From the NCBI RefSeq assembly GCF_007741495.1, contig NZ_CP036262.1, forward strand, positions 5,208,001-5,272,000: a stretch of 64,000 nt of DNA. The letters are read 5' to 3'. Shown piece by piece: positions 9,300 through 18,292 of this stretch. The translations under genes were made by a program, and so were the position numbers. The notes under the pieces were generated by a model. The model was not told where the DNA came from. It was given only the letters and a program-made list of their open reading frames with translations, and ran no database searches. Positions within the stretch are counted from its first letter, which is position 1. Every line of letters starts with the position of its first letter. This DNA comes from Roseimaritima multifibrata (GTDB lineage: Bacteria > Planctomycetota > Planctomycetia > Pirellulales > Pirellulaceae).

Positions 9300-9315
9300 T
9301 TAGCGGAAACTTTCG

Positions 9316-9795
9316 CTAAAGGTACATACCGACGAAGCCACCCGCTTCGTCGCTTTCGGCCTGCAGTCGCTGGATTCGTTCCTCTGCCTGCTGCAGGTCG
9401 CCAGCTTCGATGTAACTATCGAATTCAACCAAGACCGCTTGGCGGACGCTTTCGGACAAATATTCGACCATCGGTTCGCTTAGCCACGAACAGGTCTCTT
9501 TTTCCAGCGTCACAATCAGGTCCGACTGTTTTGCATGCCGATCGTTCTGATCGGTCAAAACGGTCCCTTCAAATGCAAACCGAACCATCCCACGCAGCGG
9601 GTCATTGGTGAGGTGATAGGTACAGCTGGCGGCGTATAAATAATACGTATTCATCATGCCGTGCTTCTCAATCGCCGCTTTGACGCGAAGCACAAACTGC
9701 TCGTATTTTGGCGAAGCGTCCACCGGCACATCCAACCGCGTCACGGTTCGCAACGGCCGGCAATCGAATTCAATTTCTACCCATTTTCCACGCAT
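9316..9795 (-). CDS. Conserved hypothetical protein
   Basis: 159 residues, no signal peptide or TM helix. Mixed alpha/beta composition with a helical C-terminal third containing an AEERIQRLQAE amphipathic segment. I do not recognise a domain. It is convergent with aspS, whose stop is only 16 bp away, and is well-formed with an ATG start. Probably a lineage-specific cytoplasmic protein. Confidence 0.65.
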   Translation of the reverse strand: MRGKWVEIEFDCRPLRTVTRLDVPVDASPKYEQFVLRVKAAIEKHGMMNTYYLYAASCTYHLTNDPLRGMVRFAFEGTVLTDQNDRHAKQSDLIVTLEKETCSWLSEPMVEYLSESVRQAVLVEFDSYIEAGDLQQAEERIQRLQAESDEAGGFVGMYL

Positions 9796-10114
9796 GCGAA
9801 TCCTTCTCCATCGGTCTTGAATGGTTTTGTATCAGCATAACATTCCCGGCAGAGCAGGGGAGTACCGTCGGTCGATTCGGCGGCACGCTGCAACAGGAAG
9901 CGTTCACACGATTCGCCGACCGCCCAAATCGCGTTGATTCCAGGCAGCCAAACGAAAGAGACGGACCGTTTCCATTCGAGGCACGCCCAAGCAACAACGG
10001 GTTCAGCGGCAGCGCTGCCGACGTCTACTCACCCTTGGGCGGAACCCGCCCCGAGGGGAAAGCGTGAAGGTTACAATGGGCCTCCTTCCTTTCCCCATCC
10101 TCAATGAGATCTCC
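9796..10114. other. Intergenic region with two palindromes
   Basis: 319 bp between divergent genes. It contains a perfect 14-bp palindrome CGGCAGCGCTGCCG (10007-10020) and a stem GGGCGG/CCGCCC (10037-10051) in what would be the leader of the lactonase gene. The open frame of the downstream gene extends back to a GTG at 10064, but that stretch does not look like a signal peptide. Confidence 0.4.
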
Positions 10115-11047
10115 ATGCCTGCCAAACTATCTCGATGTCTTGTTTTAACGGGATGTCTATTGTCTCCCTTCGGGATCGCCGCAAACGATGCAACGGCTCA
10201 ACCGGTCGCTCCCAAAACAAAGATCGAAGCGACCGCACCAGTCGTTAAGATCGCCGGCGATTTTGCGTTCACCGAAGGCCCCGCCGTTGCTGCCGATGGG
10301 ACGTTGTACTTTACGGACATTCCCAACGAAACGATTCATATTTTAAAGCCGGGTGGCAAGATCGAAGCGTTCACGGAGACGTCCGGACATGCCAACGGTC
10401 TGTGGATTGACGAACAAGACCGATTGCTGGCGTGCGAGATGGACGGGCAATTGGTCGCCTACGATCGCAACAGCAAAAAGCGAACGGTCCTGGCAGATTC
10501 CTATGAAGGGATGCGTTTCAATGCTCCCAACGACGTCGTCCCCGATCGTCGCGGCGGCCAATACTTCACGGACCCTCTGTACCGCGCCCCGGAACCACTG
10601 CCTCAGAAAATCCAGGCGGTCTACCACGTCAGCAAAGAGGGGACCGTGACTCGCATTAGCGATGCGATCGCCGCCCCCAACGGGATCGGGCTCTCTCCCG
10701 ATGGCAAAACCCTTTACGTGATCCCCAGCCAAACCTCTCAAATGCTCTCTTTTCCTATCTCCGAGGATGGAAGCGTTGGCCCCGAAGCTCCGTTTTGCCA
10801 ACTCCAGCAGCCCGCGGGCAAAGCGCAAACGGGCGGAGACGGGATGGCCATGGACGTGGAGGGGAACCTTTACATCACGACTGAACTTGGCATTCAAATC
10901 TTCAATCCTGAAGGCGAGCAAATTGGCTTGGTCGCCATCCCCGAACATCCGGCCAACGTCACCTTTGGTGGCAAAGACCGAAAGACGATGTACGTCACCG
11001 CCAGAACCGGCCTGTACTCCGTAGCGATGCCAATCGCCGGACTATAA
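10115..11047 (+). CDS. Secreted SMP-30/gluconolactonase-family beta-propeller protein
   Basis: 310 residues from the ATG at 10115, chosen because a typical signal peptide (MPAKLSRCLVLTGCLL then ANDATA) begins there. The SGL propeller shows the expected metal-site segments: EGPAVAADGTLYFTD near the start, NAPNDVVPDRRG in the middle and GIGLSPDGKTLYV later. Family members hydrolyse sugar lactones or related esters with a bound divalent metal. Periplasmic location is likely. The SGNH hydrolase gene follows after 46 bp on the same strand, suggesting a small carbohydrate-ester degradation unit. Confidence 0.88.
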   Translation: MPAKLSRCLVLTGCLLSPFGIAANDATAQPVAPKTKIEATAPVVKIAGDFAFTEGPAVAADGTLYFTDIPNETIHILKPGGKIEAFTETSGHANGLWIDEQDRLLACEMDGQLVAYDRNSKKRTVLADSYEGMRFNAPNDVVPDRRGGQYFTDPLYRAPEPLPQKIQAVYHVSKEGTVTRISDAIAAPNGIGLSPDGKTLYVIPSQTSQMLSFPISEDGSVGPEAPFCQLQQPAGKAQTGGDGMAMDVEGNLYITTELGIQIFNPEGEQIGLVAIPEHPANVTFGGKDRKTMYVTARTGLYSVAMPIAGL

Positions 11048-11093
11048 TCGGTGCTTCCTAACTCTTATCGACTCCCTGCCACTGGATCATCCA

Positions 11094-11885
11094 ATGAACC
11101 AAAACTCAAACGACAACAACCCACCGGCTCTCGACAACCGCCGCGATGTTTTAAAACGATCCCTCTTACTGGCTTCCGCTGCGACCGCCTTCCCACTGGT
11201 TGGAAACGCGTTCCAGGCGTCGGCGGCTCCCGCCCCTCTTGCTCCAGAAATCGAACCCAATCAAGTGATTCTGTTCCAAGGGGACTCAATCACCGACGCC
11301 CATCGCGACCGAAAACGGGCAGGAGCCAATGACCCGGCGGCACTTGGCAACGGATACCCAATGTTCGCCGCAGGTGGAATCCTCGCCAGCCACCCCAGCG
11401 CCAACCTAAAAGTTTACAACCGCGGCATCAGTGGAAACAAAGTTCCCGACCTGGACAATCGTTGGGAAAAAGACTGCATCGATTTAAAGCCAAACGTTGT
11501 CAGCATCCTGATCGGCGTGAATGACATCTGGCACAAAATGGCTGGACGTTACGACGGAACGGTCGAAACCTACCGGGACGGATACGCAGCCCTAATTGAA
11601 CGAACCCAGAAGGCTCTTCCCGACACACGCATCGTGGTCTGCGAACCGTTTGTGCTTCGCTGTGGCGCCGTGAAGGACGACTGGTTCCCCGAATTTGACC
11701 AACGCCGTGAAGCCGCCCTTGAGGTCGCCGATCGATTCAAGCTGACCGTCGTTCCGTTCCAAACGATGTTCGACGAAGCGATCAAGACTACCGAACCGGC
11801 CTACTGGGCAGCTGACGGAGTCCATCCGACAATCGCCGGACATGCATTGATGGCAACCAAGTGGCGAGAAGTCGTCGGCATCTAG
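11094..11885 (+). CDS. Tat-exported SGNH/GDSL-family hydrolase
   Basis: 263 residues. The N-terminus carries a twin-arginine signal (NRRDVLKRSLLLASAA). SGNH blocks are complete: block I GDSIT with nucleophile Ser65, block II Gly in NRGISG, block III GVNDIW with Asn143, and block V DGVHP with Asp241 and His244. The family includes acyl- and acetyl-esterases acting on decorated polysaccharides, which would fit a planctomycete degrading algal glycans, but the substrate is inference. Encoded directly after the lactonase-like gene. Confidence 0.9.
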   Translation: MNQNSNDNNPPALDNRRDVLKRSLLLASAATAFPLVGNAFQASAAPAPLAPEIEPNQVILFQGDSITDAHRDRKRAGANDPAALGNGYPMFAAGGILASHPSANLKVYNRGISGNKVPDLDNRWEKDCIDLKPNVVSILIGVNDIWHKMAGRYDGTVETYRDGYAALIERTQKALPDTRIVVCEPFVLRCGAVKDDWFPEFDQRREAALEVADRFKLTVVPFQTMFDEAIKTTEPAYWAADGVHPTIAGHALMATKWREVVGI

Positions 11886-11972
11886 AAAACGCCTGCTCGA
11901 ATGAAACGCCCCCACATTCGCCAGGATGTGGGTGGCAAAAGCGTAGCGTCAAACGGAAAACGCTCACTTAGC

Positions 11973-12034
11973 GTCGCCTTTCGCTCCGCGAAAGCAGCTC
12001 CAAAAAGACGTTCTTTCGCGGAGCGAAAGGCGAC
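11973..12034. terminator. Perfect 22-bp inverted repeat between convergent genes
   Basis: The arms at 11973-11994 and 12013-12034 are exact reverse complements (core CTTTCGCGGAGCGAAAGG) with an 18-nt loop. The element sits between the convergent SGNH hydrolase and SulP genes, so it can form a strong hairpin on either strand and probably ends both transcripts. A dispersed extragenic palindromic repeat is the alternative. Confidence 0.65.
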
Positions 12035-12069
12035 AAATCTTCTCCGCTTCCGATGAAAACGCCAGCCCG

Positions 12070-13857
12070 TTAAGCCAGGCGATCGGTCGCGATGTGATAC
12101 TGCGGGTCTTCCGATAAATTGACCTCGACTAGGTCTCCCGCATTGTTCAGCAGACGGCGGCACTCGGGACTTAGATGAGTCAGGTGCAGACGCTTGTTTG
12201 CGGCTTCATATTTTTCGGCCAGTGCACTGATCGCTTCTAAGCCCGATTGGTCATAGACCCGGCTGTAGTAAAAATCGATAACGACATCTTCGGGATCTTC
12301 CGCGACATCGAACATCTCTTTGAAACTGGAAACCGAAGCGAAGAACAACGGCCCGTGCAGCTGATAAATCTTGCTACCGAATTCATTGATTTTGACTTCC
12401 GCACCGATATGGGTCGCGTGTTGCCACGCAAAGACCAAGGCGCTGACGATCACTCCAAGAATCACGGCGGAGGCCAAATCGTGCATCACCACGGTGTAGC
12501 CAGCGACCAGAACCATCACAAAGACATCGCTACGTGGCATTCGGCGAACCATTTTCAACGATGCCCATTCGAACGTTCCGATCACAACCATGAACATCAC
12601 GCCAACCAGTGCGGCCATCGGAATCTGCTCGATCCATCGTGCCAGAAAAAGAACGAACAACAATAAGGAGATCGCTGCGGTTGCACCCGACAGTCGGCCT
12701 CGACCGCCCGAGTTCACATTGATCAAGGACTGTCCGATCATCGCACAGCCCCCCATTCCGCCGAACAGACCGCAGATAATATTGGCGGTCCCCTGACCGA
12801 CGCACTCGCGATTTCCTTTGCCACGCGTTTCGGTGATTTCATCAATCAACGTCAACGTCATCAGCGATTCGATCAGCCCCACGCCGCAAAGGATAATTGC
12901 GAACGGAAAGATGATTTTCAACGTTTCCAAGCTAAACGGAACCGAAGTGTATTTTTCATCGAGGAAATACGGGATGGGCAAACCACCACTGATCCCGGCC
13001 GTTTTCCCTTCGTTTTCTTCTAAGACGCGAGCAACCAACAGCGCGTCTTCTTTTTCAGCTCTCTTGGCTTGAACCGGATCAACGGCTTCGGCAAGGTCAT
13101 AGCTGGCCGCGACGTTCGCATTTTTACCAACCATCCTTCGCGGCCGTGGCTTCGCGGCTTCCGCTTCCTCACGGGCATCTTTGATCTCCGCGGCAATCGT
13201 GTTGGTCTGCAACATGTCACCGACCGTCGCCAAGACGTTTTCCTTGCCGGGCGTGTTCATCGAATTGTTGATCGCCACCGACAGCAAGGTTACCGTCAAA
13301 ATCGCTGCCAACGAGGCGGGAACCGCCTGAGTCAATTTGGGCAGAAGCCAGATAATGCCCATGGTCAACAAGACCAACGCCAACATGATCCATAACGAAG
13401 TTCCCGTCAGATAAACCAAATGAAGGTCTGGCGACAACGTCTTAAAACTACCCAGCTGAGCCATTCCGATCACAATCGCAAGGCCGTTCACAAACCCAAG
13501 CATGACGGAATGGGGAACCATCCGGATCAATTTTCCCAGGCGACCAACGCCGATCAAGATCTGCAAAATACCGCACAAGATGACGGTCGGAAAAAGGTAC
13601 TCGACGCCGTGCAACGCAACCAAGCCAACAACCACCACCGCCATCGCTCCGGTCGCTCCGGAAATCATTCCAGGACGGCCACCAACAATCGCGGTGATCA
13701 ATCCGATAAAGAAGGCCGAATAGAGACCAATTAACGGAGAAACCCCCGCGACAAAGGCAAACGCGATCGCCTCGGGAACCAAGGCCAAAGCGACCGTCAG
13801 CCCCGAGAGGACATCATTCTTGATCGAACCAGATTGTTGTCGAAAGAAATTCAGCAT
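12070..13857 (-). CDS. SulP-family anion transporter with STAS domain
   Basis: 595 residues from the ATG at 13857 ([11 protein letters not shown]), chosen over an upstream ATG because SulP proteins start just before the first membrane segment. About 10-12 TM helices with the SulP-type opening [20 protein letters not shown], then a C-terminal STAS domain (about 480-590). A hydrophilic, Ala/Glu/Arg-rich insertion of about 100 residues interrupts the membrane part around residues 225-330. The family carries sulfate, bicarbonate or other anions; the substrate is not determinable here. Confidence 0.88.
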   Translation of the reverse strand: MLNFFRQQSGSIKNDVLSGLTVALALVPEAIAFAFVAGVSPLIGLYSAFFIGLITAIVGGRPGMISGATGAMAVVVVGLVALHGVEYLFPTVILCGILQILIGVGRLGKLIRMVPHSVMLGFVNGLAIVIGMAQLGSFKTLSPDLHLVYLTGTSLWIMLALVLLTMGIIWLLPKLTQAVPASLAAILTVTLLSVAINNSMNTPGKENVLATVGDMLQTNTIAAEIKDAREEAEAAKPRPRRMVGKNANVAASYDLAEAVDPVQAKRAEKEDALLVARVLEENEGKTAGISGGLPIPYFLDEKYTSVPFSLETLKIIFPFAIILCGVGLIESLMTLTLIDEITETRGKGNRECVGQGTANIICGLFGGMGGCAMIGQSLINVNSGGRGRLSGATAAISLLLFVLFLARWIEQIPMAALVGVMFMVVIGTFEWASLKMVRRMPRSDVFVMVLVAGYTVVMHDLASAVILGVIVSALVFAWQHATHIGAEVKINEFGSKIYQLHGPLFFASVSSFKEMFDVAEDPEDVVIDFYYSRVYDQSGLEAISALAEKYEAANKRLHLTHLSPECRRLLNNAGDLVEVNLSEDPQYHIATDRLA

Positions 13858-14184
13858 AGTGCATCTTATTGGTGGGATCTTCGCCAGAACGGGAATCGAT
13901 TTGGATTCCGGGGCGCGAGTCAGATATCGCACCGCAAGAGACCATTCCAAGCGAATCGCCAAAGAAAAGTCTTTAAAAAAGGCGTTAGTCGACTATAGGT
14001 TGTCCTTCACGGGGGTCAATAACGCTATTGAGTCTCCGCGCGCGTCATCTCTTCATCAAACCACAGTCGCTTCCCCGCTAAGGAAAGTTACCGACCACTA
14101 AAGAGCCGCACGGCAACATGCCAATCCAGTAAGAACAAATCCGCAGAAATTAGACGGTGGTTTTTTTTCTCAACGGGTAGCCGC

Positions 14185-14336
14185 AGGTGGGAGGTGGGAG
14201 GTGGGAGGTGGGAGGTGGGAGGTGGGAGGTGGGAGGTGGGAGGTGGGAGGTGGGAGCTGGGAGCTGGGAGCTGGGAGCTGGGAGCTGGGAGGTGGGAGGT
14301 GGGAGGTGGGAGGTGGGAGGTGGGAGGTGGGAGGTG
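14185..14336. repeat. Heptanucleotide tandem array, AGGTGGG/AGCTGGG
   Basis: Twenty-one complete 7-bp units plus 5 nt: ten AGGTGGG (14185-14254), five AGCTGGG (14255-14289) and six AGGTGGG (14290-14331). The block order shows that the G-to-C variant was itself amplified. The plus strand is a series of G-tracts compatible with G-quadruplex folding. Confidence 0.95.
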
Positions 14337-14374
14337 TCACCGAAGCTGGGGGTGCACCTGTGCGAAAACGAATC

Positions 14375-14468
14375 AGACCAGGAGACCAGGAGACCAGGAG
14401 ACCAGGAGACCAGGAGACCAGGAGACCAGGAGACCAGGAGACCAGGAGACCAGGAGACCAGGAGACCA
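14375..14468. repeat. Octanucleotide tandem array, AGACCAGG
   Basis: Eleven full 8-bp units plus 6 nt, with no mismatches. It lies 38 bp after the heptamer array and is unrelated to it in sequence. Perfect identity of units implies recent expansion or efficient homogenisation. Confidence 0.95.
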
Positions 14469-14550
14469 ATCGATTTAGATCTTTTGGGCTCTTCGTCCAC
14501 GCCTTACGAATTGATCTCGTATGGCGTGGGCGATGGTTAGCGGGCGTCTC

Positions 14551-15471
14551 TTACAAGTTCATCTTGCGGATGGGGCCGACGACGTATCCGGGGTGCTGAC
14601 GCAAAGCGATGTAGGAGGCTGCGCGGCTGTCGGATGCAGGGACGGCGACCCGAATCGTTCGCCCGTAACCTCGAGGCCGCAATTCGACTTCCCAGATATC
14701 GATAATCCCCGCGTTAGTGGCTAATAAATTCAGTTTCAGCATTTGAATTTGCTGACGCTGCGCTCGATCTTGCTGGTATGCGTGAGCCTGTGAAGCCATC
14801 AGAAAACTTTCCTGTTCGGCGGCTTCTTGATCCTTGTGCTGCGCGACCCATGCTTCCCAACCGGGCTTCAAAATGGCCATTTCTTCAGGAGTAAACATAA
14901 AGAAAGGGATGCTGATTTCGTCGCCGCTTTCCAGCTGCATCTTGACCCCTTCCAAGTTGTAGGTCTTTCCTCGAGCAGTCAGAGCCGACGCCCAATTGAG
15001 GAGTGCCTTCTCATCGGTTAGCTGAACCCCTTCTAGTTTCGAAATAACCCGAAGGATCACCTTCTGCTGAAGAGGTGAAATCGTAGAAAACAGCTGATCG
15101 GCAACGTACAGCTTTCCCAATCGCCGTTGGATAGTCACTTCGCGGCGGCCGTAGGCCTCCACTCGGCCTCGAATTTTCAGCCCTTCGTCGGTCGTCCACG
15201 TTTGCATTTCCTCAGGATTATCAGTATTTCCTTTGTCCTTAGCGGCAATGTACTCACGATCCGCTTCGGATAGCTCGGACAGTGAAACGGCTACCAAACT
15301 GCCGTCCGACTTCTTCAAAACGACCAATTTGTCATTGAAGGCAATCTCTTCCGCCTGCAGGGTGTACTGTCCGTGAGGACTGGACCAAGTCCGCACCTCC
15401 GCCGAGCATGGCTGTGGCGCCGCCAAAAAACCGGCTACGCAGATAGGAAATAGCAAAAGCAGAGAACGCAT
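14551..15471 (-). CDS. Secreted SHD1-domain protein
   Basis: 306 residues with a signal peptide (about 1-24). Residues about 27-78 match the SHD1 (SLA1 homology domain 1) pattern [10 protein letters not shown]...ADREYI, a domain that is expanded in planctomycetes. A second, partial SHD1-like unit begins near residue 90 ([18 protein letters not shown]). The C-terminal half is unrecognised. Envelope location is likely; the molecular role of bacterial SHD1 proteins is not established. Confidence 0.85.
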   Translation of the reverse strand: MRSLLLLFPICVAGFLAAPQPCSAEVRTWSSPHGQYTLQAEEIAFNDKLVVLKKSDGSLVAVSLSELSEADREYIAAKDKGNTDNPEEMQTWTTDEGLKIRGRVEAYGRREVTIQRRLGKLYVADQLFSTISPLQQKVILRVISKLEGVQLTDEKALLNWASALTARGKTYNLEGVKMQLESGDEISIPFFMFTPEEMAILKPGWEAWVAQHKDQEAAEQESFLMASQAHAYQQDRAQRQQIQMLKLNLLATNAGIIDIWEVELRPRGYGRTIRVAVPASDSRAASYIALRQHPGYVVGPIRKMNL

Positions 15472-15621
15472 CGTCAGGGCTCCGAATCGAGCAGGCTAAG
15501 GGACCAATGCCGTTATTCTAGTTCGCAGCGGACAACAACGCACCTACCAGGGTGAAGAGTCGATCCACATGACTCTCCAGAAATCGTCTCAATCGACACA
15601 ATGCTCCCGAATCCGAGCGGA

Positions 15622-16365
15622 TCAACCGCCAACCAGCCGATCCAAATCAAAATGCGTCAGCGAGATGCTTCCGGCGAAACAACTTTGAACATCCCCTCCG
15701 GGGACTCGCGGGCGACAGTGATAGCTGGTGCTGAACTGACACTCCGCTTCGCCCATTTCGGCCCAGTCGAGCTGAAAGGGAGTCGGATCCACGTCACAGT
15801 CGATGATTCGCGGCTGTGCCCGGTCACCAACGGCAGATTCCAGCGGCAGATTAACATTGCGTAAAAACGGCTTTGCCGCGGCCACGTCCAAAATCGCTCG
15901 AGCGATCAAGGGTGAAATCCAGGCGGGGACGTGATCCCAAGCCACCGGAAAATCGGGATGCCGAATCTGCGAAAAAGCGACCGCAGGCACCCCCCGCAGG
16001 GCCGCTTCCTTGGCAGCCGCAAAAGTCCCACTGGTCAGTAAATCGACCCCCAAATTCCCGCCGTTATTCACCCCCGACAGCACCAAGTCGACAGGCGAAA
16101 TGAATTGACTTATCCCAACCCGGACGCAATCGACAGGGGAACCATCCAGTGCCCAGCGACGATTTGCTCCGGTGATGATCCGCAGCGGCCGCCCCAAGGT
16201 TGCCTGATGCCCACACTCACTCCGTTCTCGGTCAGGGGCGATGGTCGATACCGCGATCTCCAGATCCTCTAACATTGGATCACGACAAGCCATTGCTAAT
16301 GATTCACAAAGCGCAGCGATTCCCGGCGCATCGATCCCGTCATCGTTGGTCAATAAAACATGCAT
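15622..16365 (-). CDS. surE: 5'-nucleotidase SurE
   Basis: 247 residues, the usual length. The N-terminal LLTNDDGIDAPGI carries the metal-binding Asp8-Asp9, and SGVNNGGNLG supplies the conserved Asn. SurE dephosphorylates nucleoside 5'- and 3'-monophosphates with a divalent metal and is linked to stationary-phase survival. The C-terminal half is somewhat shortened and divergent. The aminotransferase gene stops 58 bp upstream on the same strand. Confidence 0.93.
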   Translation of the reverse strand: MHVLLTNDDGIDAPGIAALCESLAMACRDPMLEDLEIAVSTIAPDRERSECGHQATLGRPLRIITGANRRWALDGSPVDCVRVGISQFISPVDLVLSGVNNGGNLGVDLLTSGTFAAAKEAALRGVPAVAFSQIRHPDFPVAWDHVPAWISPLIARAILDVAAAKPFLRNVNLPLESAVGDRAQPRIIDCDVDPTPFQLDWAEMGEAECQFSTSYHCRPRVPGGDVQSCFAGSISLTHFDLDRLVGG

Positions 16366-16423
16366 TCAATACCCAACCAGTCTCCAAAAACAAATCAGAC
16401 AACGCGAACGAACCGAGCTAAGC

Positions 16424-17551
16424 TTAGCCCCGACTTTGCATTGACATCTGAGCAAACATCCAGGAGGCGATCGCCTCAAGATTCTCTGTGGAAGCCATCA
16501 AAACGGGGTGATCGAGCGTCAACAACCTAGCCCCGGCCTGCTGAGCATTCACCAACGGAAACGGCTGTCGACAACGCTTGGCTGAAACCGCTCCAGCCGA
16601 TCGATACCCAGCCCGCCACGGCAACCCCACCTGTTTCGCAGCCTGAACGACGCTCGCCCGAATCGATTCCGTCGGCGCCCAACAGGCCCATTTATAATAG
16701 TCCTGCCGAAAAGCCCCCTCTGCCAGCCCTTCTTGTGGGGAACCTTCTGCTTCAGCGTCCGCAAAAAACCAGCCCGCCGGAGCCCGTGAACGAAAATAGG
16801 TTGACAGCTGACGTGCCCCGGCCCGTCGCTTTGCAGCGTTTGCGTCCAATTCGAAGACCTGTGGCAACACGGCGGCCGCTTGCAGTCCGCTTAGCGGCGT
16901 CGCATCGCTGGGGCGTTCGGCATGAATCTTACAACGCTGCGCCAAACGGGAATCGGAAGTGAAAAGGGCTCCTCCGTTCCCGCACGTCAATGCCTTGCTG
17001 CCTCCAAAACTGATCACTCCCGCATCCCCCCAAGTTCCCGCCGGACGCCCATCGACGATTCCACCGGGAACATGGCACGCATCCTCAACCAGAACCACTT
17101 GGTTTGCATCGGCCCATTCGCGCAGCGGCCGCATTTGGACGAAATCGCCATACAGGTGCGAAACGACAACCGCTTTGGTCTCGGGGGTCGCCGCAGCGAT
17201 GACCTGGGAAACGTCGATCGCGGTCGAACCCTCCAAGCAATCGACCAGCACCGGGCGAAACCCTGACAGTTCGACCGTTCTGCGATTGCCCGGGAAATCA
17301 AAGGCACTCAATATCACCTCGGCGCCAGCCGGTAACCGAGCGCTTCGCAGAACGGTTTCCAACGCAGCGGTCCCACTGCAGCACAACTGCACATGAGGGC
17401 CCCCGAACCGCTTCGCCAGCTCCGATTGCAATTCGGTGGTGATCGCCGAGTGATACGCGCCCCATTGCCCATCTGCCAGGACCGCCGCTACGGAATCGCG
17501 GATCGCGGCAGATTGGGGTGGCCAGGAAGGCCAGGCAGGAAGGGAATGCAT
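16424..17551 (-). CDS. DegT/DnrJ/EryC1/StrS-family PLP aminotransferase
   Basis: 375 residues from the ATG at 17551; an ATG at 17602 would add 17 residues with no family support. Fold-type I PLP enzyme: VEDACHVPGG holds the cofactor Asp, and ISFGGSKALTCGNGG holds the Schiff-base Lys. Family members aminate keto-sugars on nucleotide carriers or are inactive dehydratase relatives. No sugar-nucleotide genes adjoin it, so its product is unknown. It precedes surE on the same strand. Confidence 0.85.
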   Translation of the reverse strand: MHSLPAWPSWPPQSAAIRDSVAAVLADGQWGAYHSAITTELQSELAKRFGGPHVQLCCSGTAALETVLRSARLPAGAEVILSAFDFPGNRRTVELSGFRPVLVDCLEGSTAIDVSQVIAAATPETKAVVVSHLYGDFVQMRPLREWADANQVVLVEDACHVPGGIVDGRPAGTWGDAGVISFGGSKALTCGNGGALFTSDSRLAQRCKIHAERPSDATPLSGLQAAAVLPQVFELDANAAKRRAGARQLSTYFRSRAPAGWFFADAEAEGSPQEGLAEGAFRQDYYKWACWAPTESIRASVVQAAKQVGLPWRAGYRSAGAVSAKRCRQPFPLVNAQQAGARLLTLDHPVLMASTENLEAIASWMFAQMSMQSRG

Positions 17552-17689
17552 TGGCGGTCGGAGCAATCGAGCTGAAAGGGACCGGGAAGGGGGACATCCC
17601 AAAAGCCTTGTGAATCAGGCTGGGCTTGCCGCTTATTTTAGTCGCCCTTATTATGCCGCGTTTGCACCTTTCCGCCGACCCTGATTGAT

Positions 17690-18145
17690 ATGTCGTTTCA
17701 GCCAATCGAATGGATGACCAGCCGTCTCTTCTCCCAAGCTAACAATTTCTGGTTATTCGCCAATGAGGCGGCCGGAAATGCCGCCGAAGCTGGAGCGGGC
17801 GGCGAAGGGGGAGCACCTGGCGACCAACCTGTCGATTTTTTCCAGCAGGTCCTCACAAGCCCGTTTTTGCTTGGCGGAGGCCTCTTGGCATTGTTTTATG
17901 TCATGGTTTTGCTGCCAGAAAAACGCAAAAAAGCCAAGGTAGCCGAGCGTTTAAGCGCTCTGAAAGCCAATCAACGGATCGTGACGATCGGCGGGATTCA
18001 CGGCGTCATCGTTTCGGCCGCGGCCGATTCGGACGTGGTCACAATCAAAACGGACGAAGGGTCGGGAAACCGAATGAAGATCAATCGATCGGCGATCGCG
18101 ACCGTATTAGAAGACGAAAAATCGGGTTCGAAGAAGGATTCGTAA
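17690..18145 (+). CDS. yajC: Preprotein translocase subunit YajC
   Basis: 151 residues. A long N-terminal extension rich in Gly, Ala and Glu precedes the single TM helix (about 57-79). The YajC domain follows with YVMVLLPEKRKKAK and LKANQRIVTIGGIHG. It associates with SecDF at the inner membrane during protein export. secDF lies 147 bp downstream on the same strand, the classical order. Confidence 0.95.
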   Translation: MSFQPIEWMTSRLFSQANNFWLFANEAAGNAAEAGAGGEGGAPGDQPVDFFQQVLTSPFLLGGGLLALFYVMVLLPEKRKKAKVAERLSALKANQRIVTIGGIHGVIVSAAADSDVVTIKTDEGSGNRMKINRSAIATVLEDEKSGSKKDS

Positions 18146-18208
18146 GGATCCTCAAACCTTCCCGCTGACAAAAAAACCACCGAAAAACAAAAAACGGGAA
18201 AAAGTCAG

Positions 18209-18222
18209 GGAGATTCGTCTCC
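18209..18222 (+). other. Small UUCG-type stem-loop between yajC and secDF
   Basis: GGAGA-TTCG-TCTCC forms a short stem capped by a UUCG tetraloop in the 147-bp spacer. It lacks a T-run and is more likely a leader stem than a terminator. Confidence 0.35.
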
Positions 18223-18292
18223 TCGGACGTCCATTCCTGTTTGTAAGACTGCTATTTAACTTCTCATTTCCCCCACGCACCTGCTCGATTCC

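Larger units (their letters stand above)
13858..14550. other. Gene-free interval carrying two minisatellites
   Basis: 693 bp between the SulP start and the SHD1 gene stop, both on the minus strand. It holds the heptamer and octamer arrays listed separately plus a T-run (14161-14168). Frames that stay open across the arrays are repeat artefacts. The first 300 bp contains the SulP promoter region but no distinct motif. Confidence 0.7.

Noticed and set aside
14185-14468. Possible CRISPR array
   Set aside because: Units are 7 or 8 bp, directly adjacent and without spacers; no cas gene is present.
14150-14600. Overlapping open frames rich in SWSPGLLV or GGGRWEV
   Set aside because: 7- and 8-bp tandem repeats open all frames; there is no start context, domain or non-repeat sequence of note.
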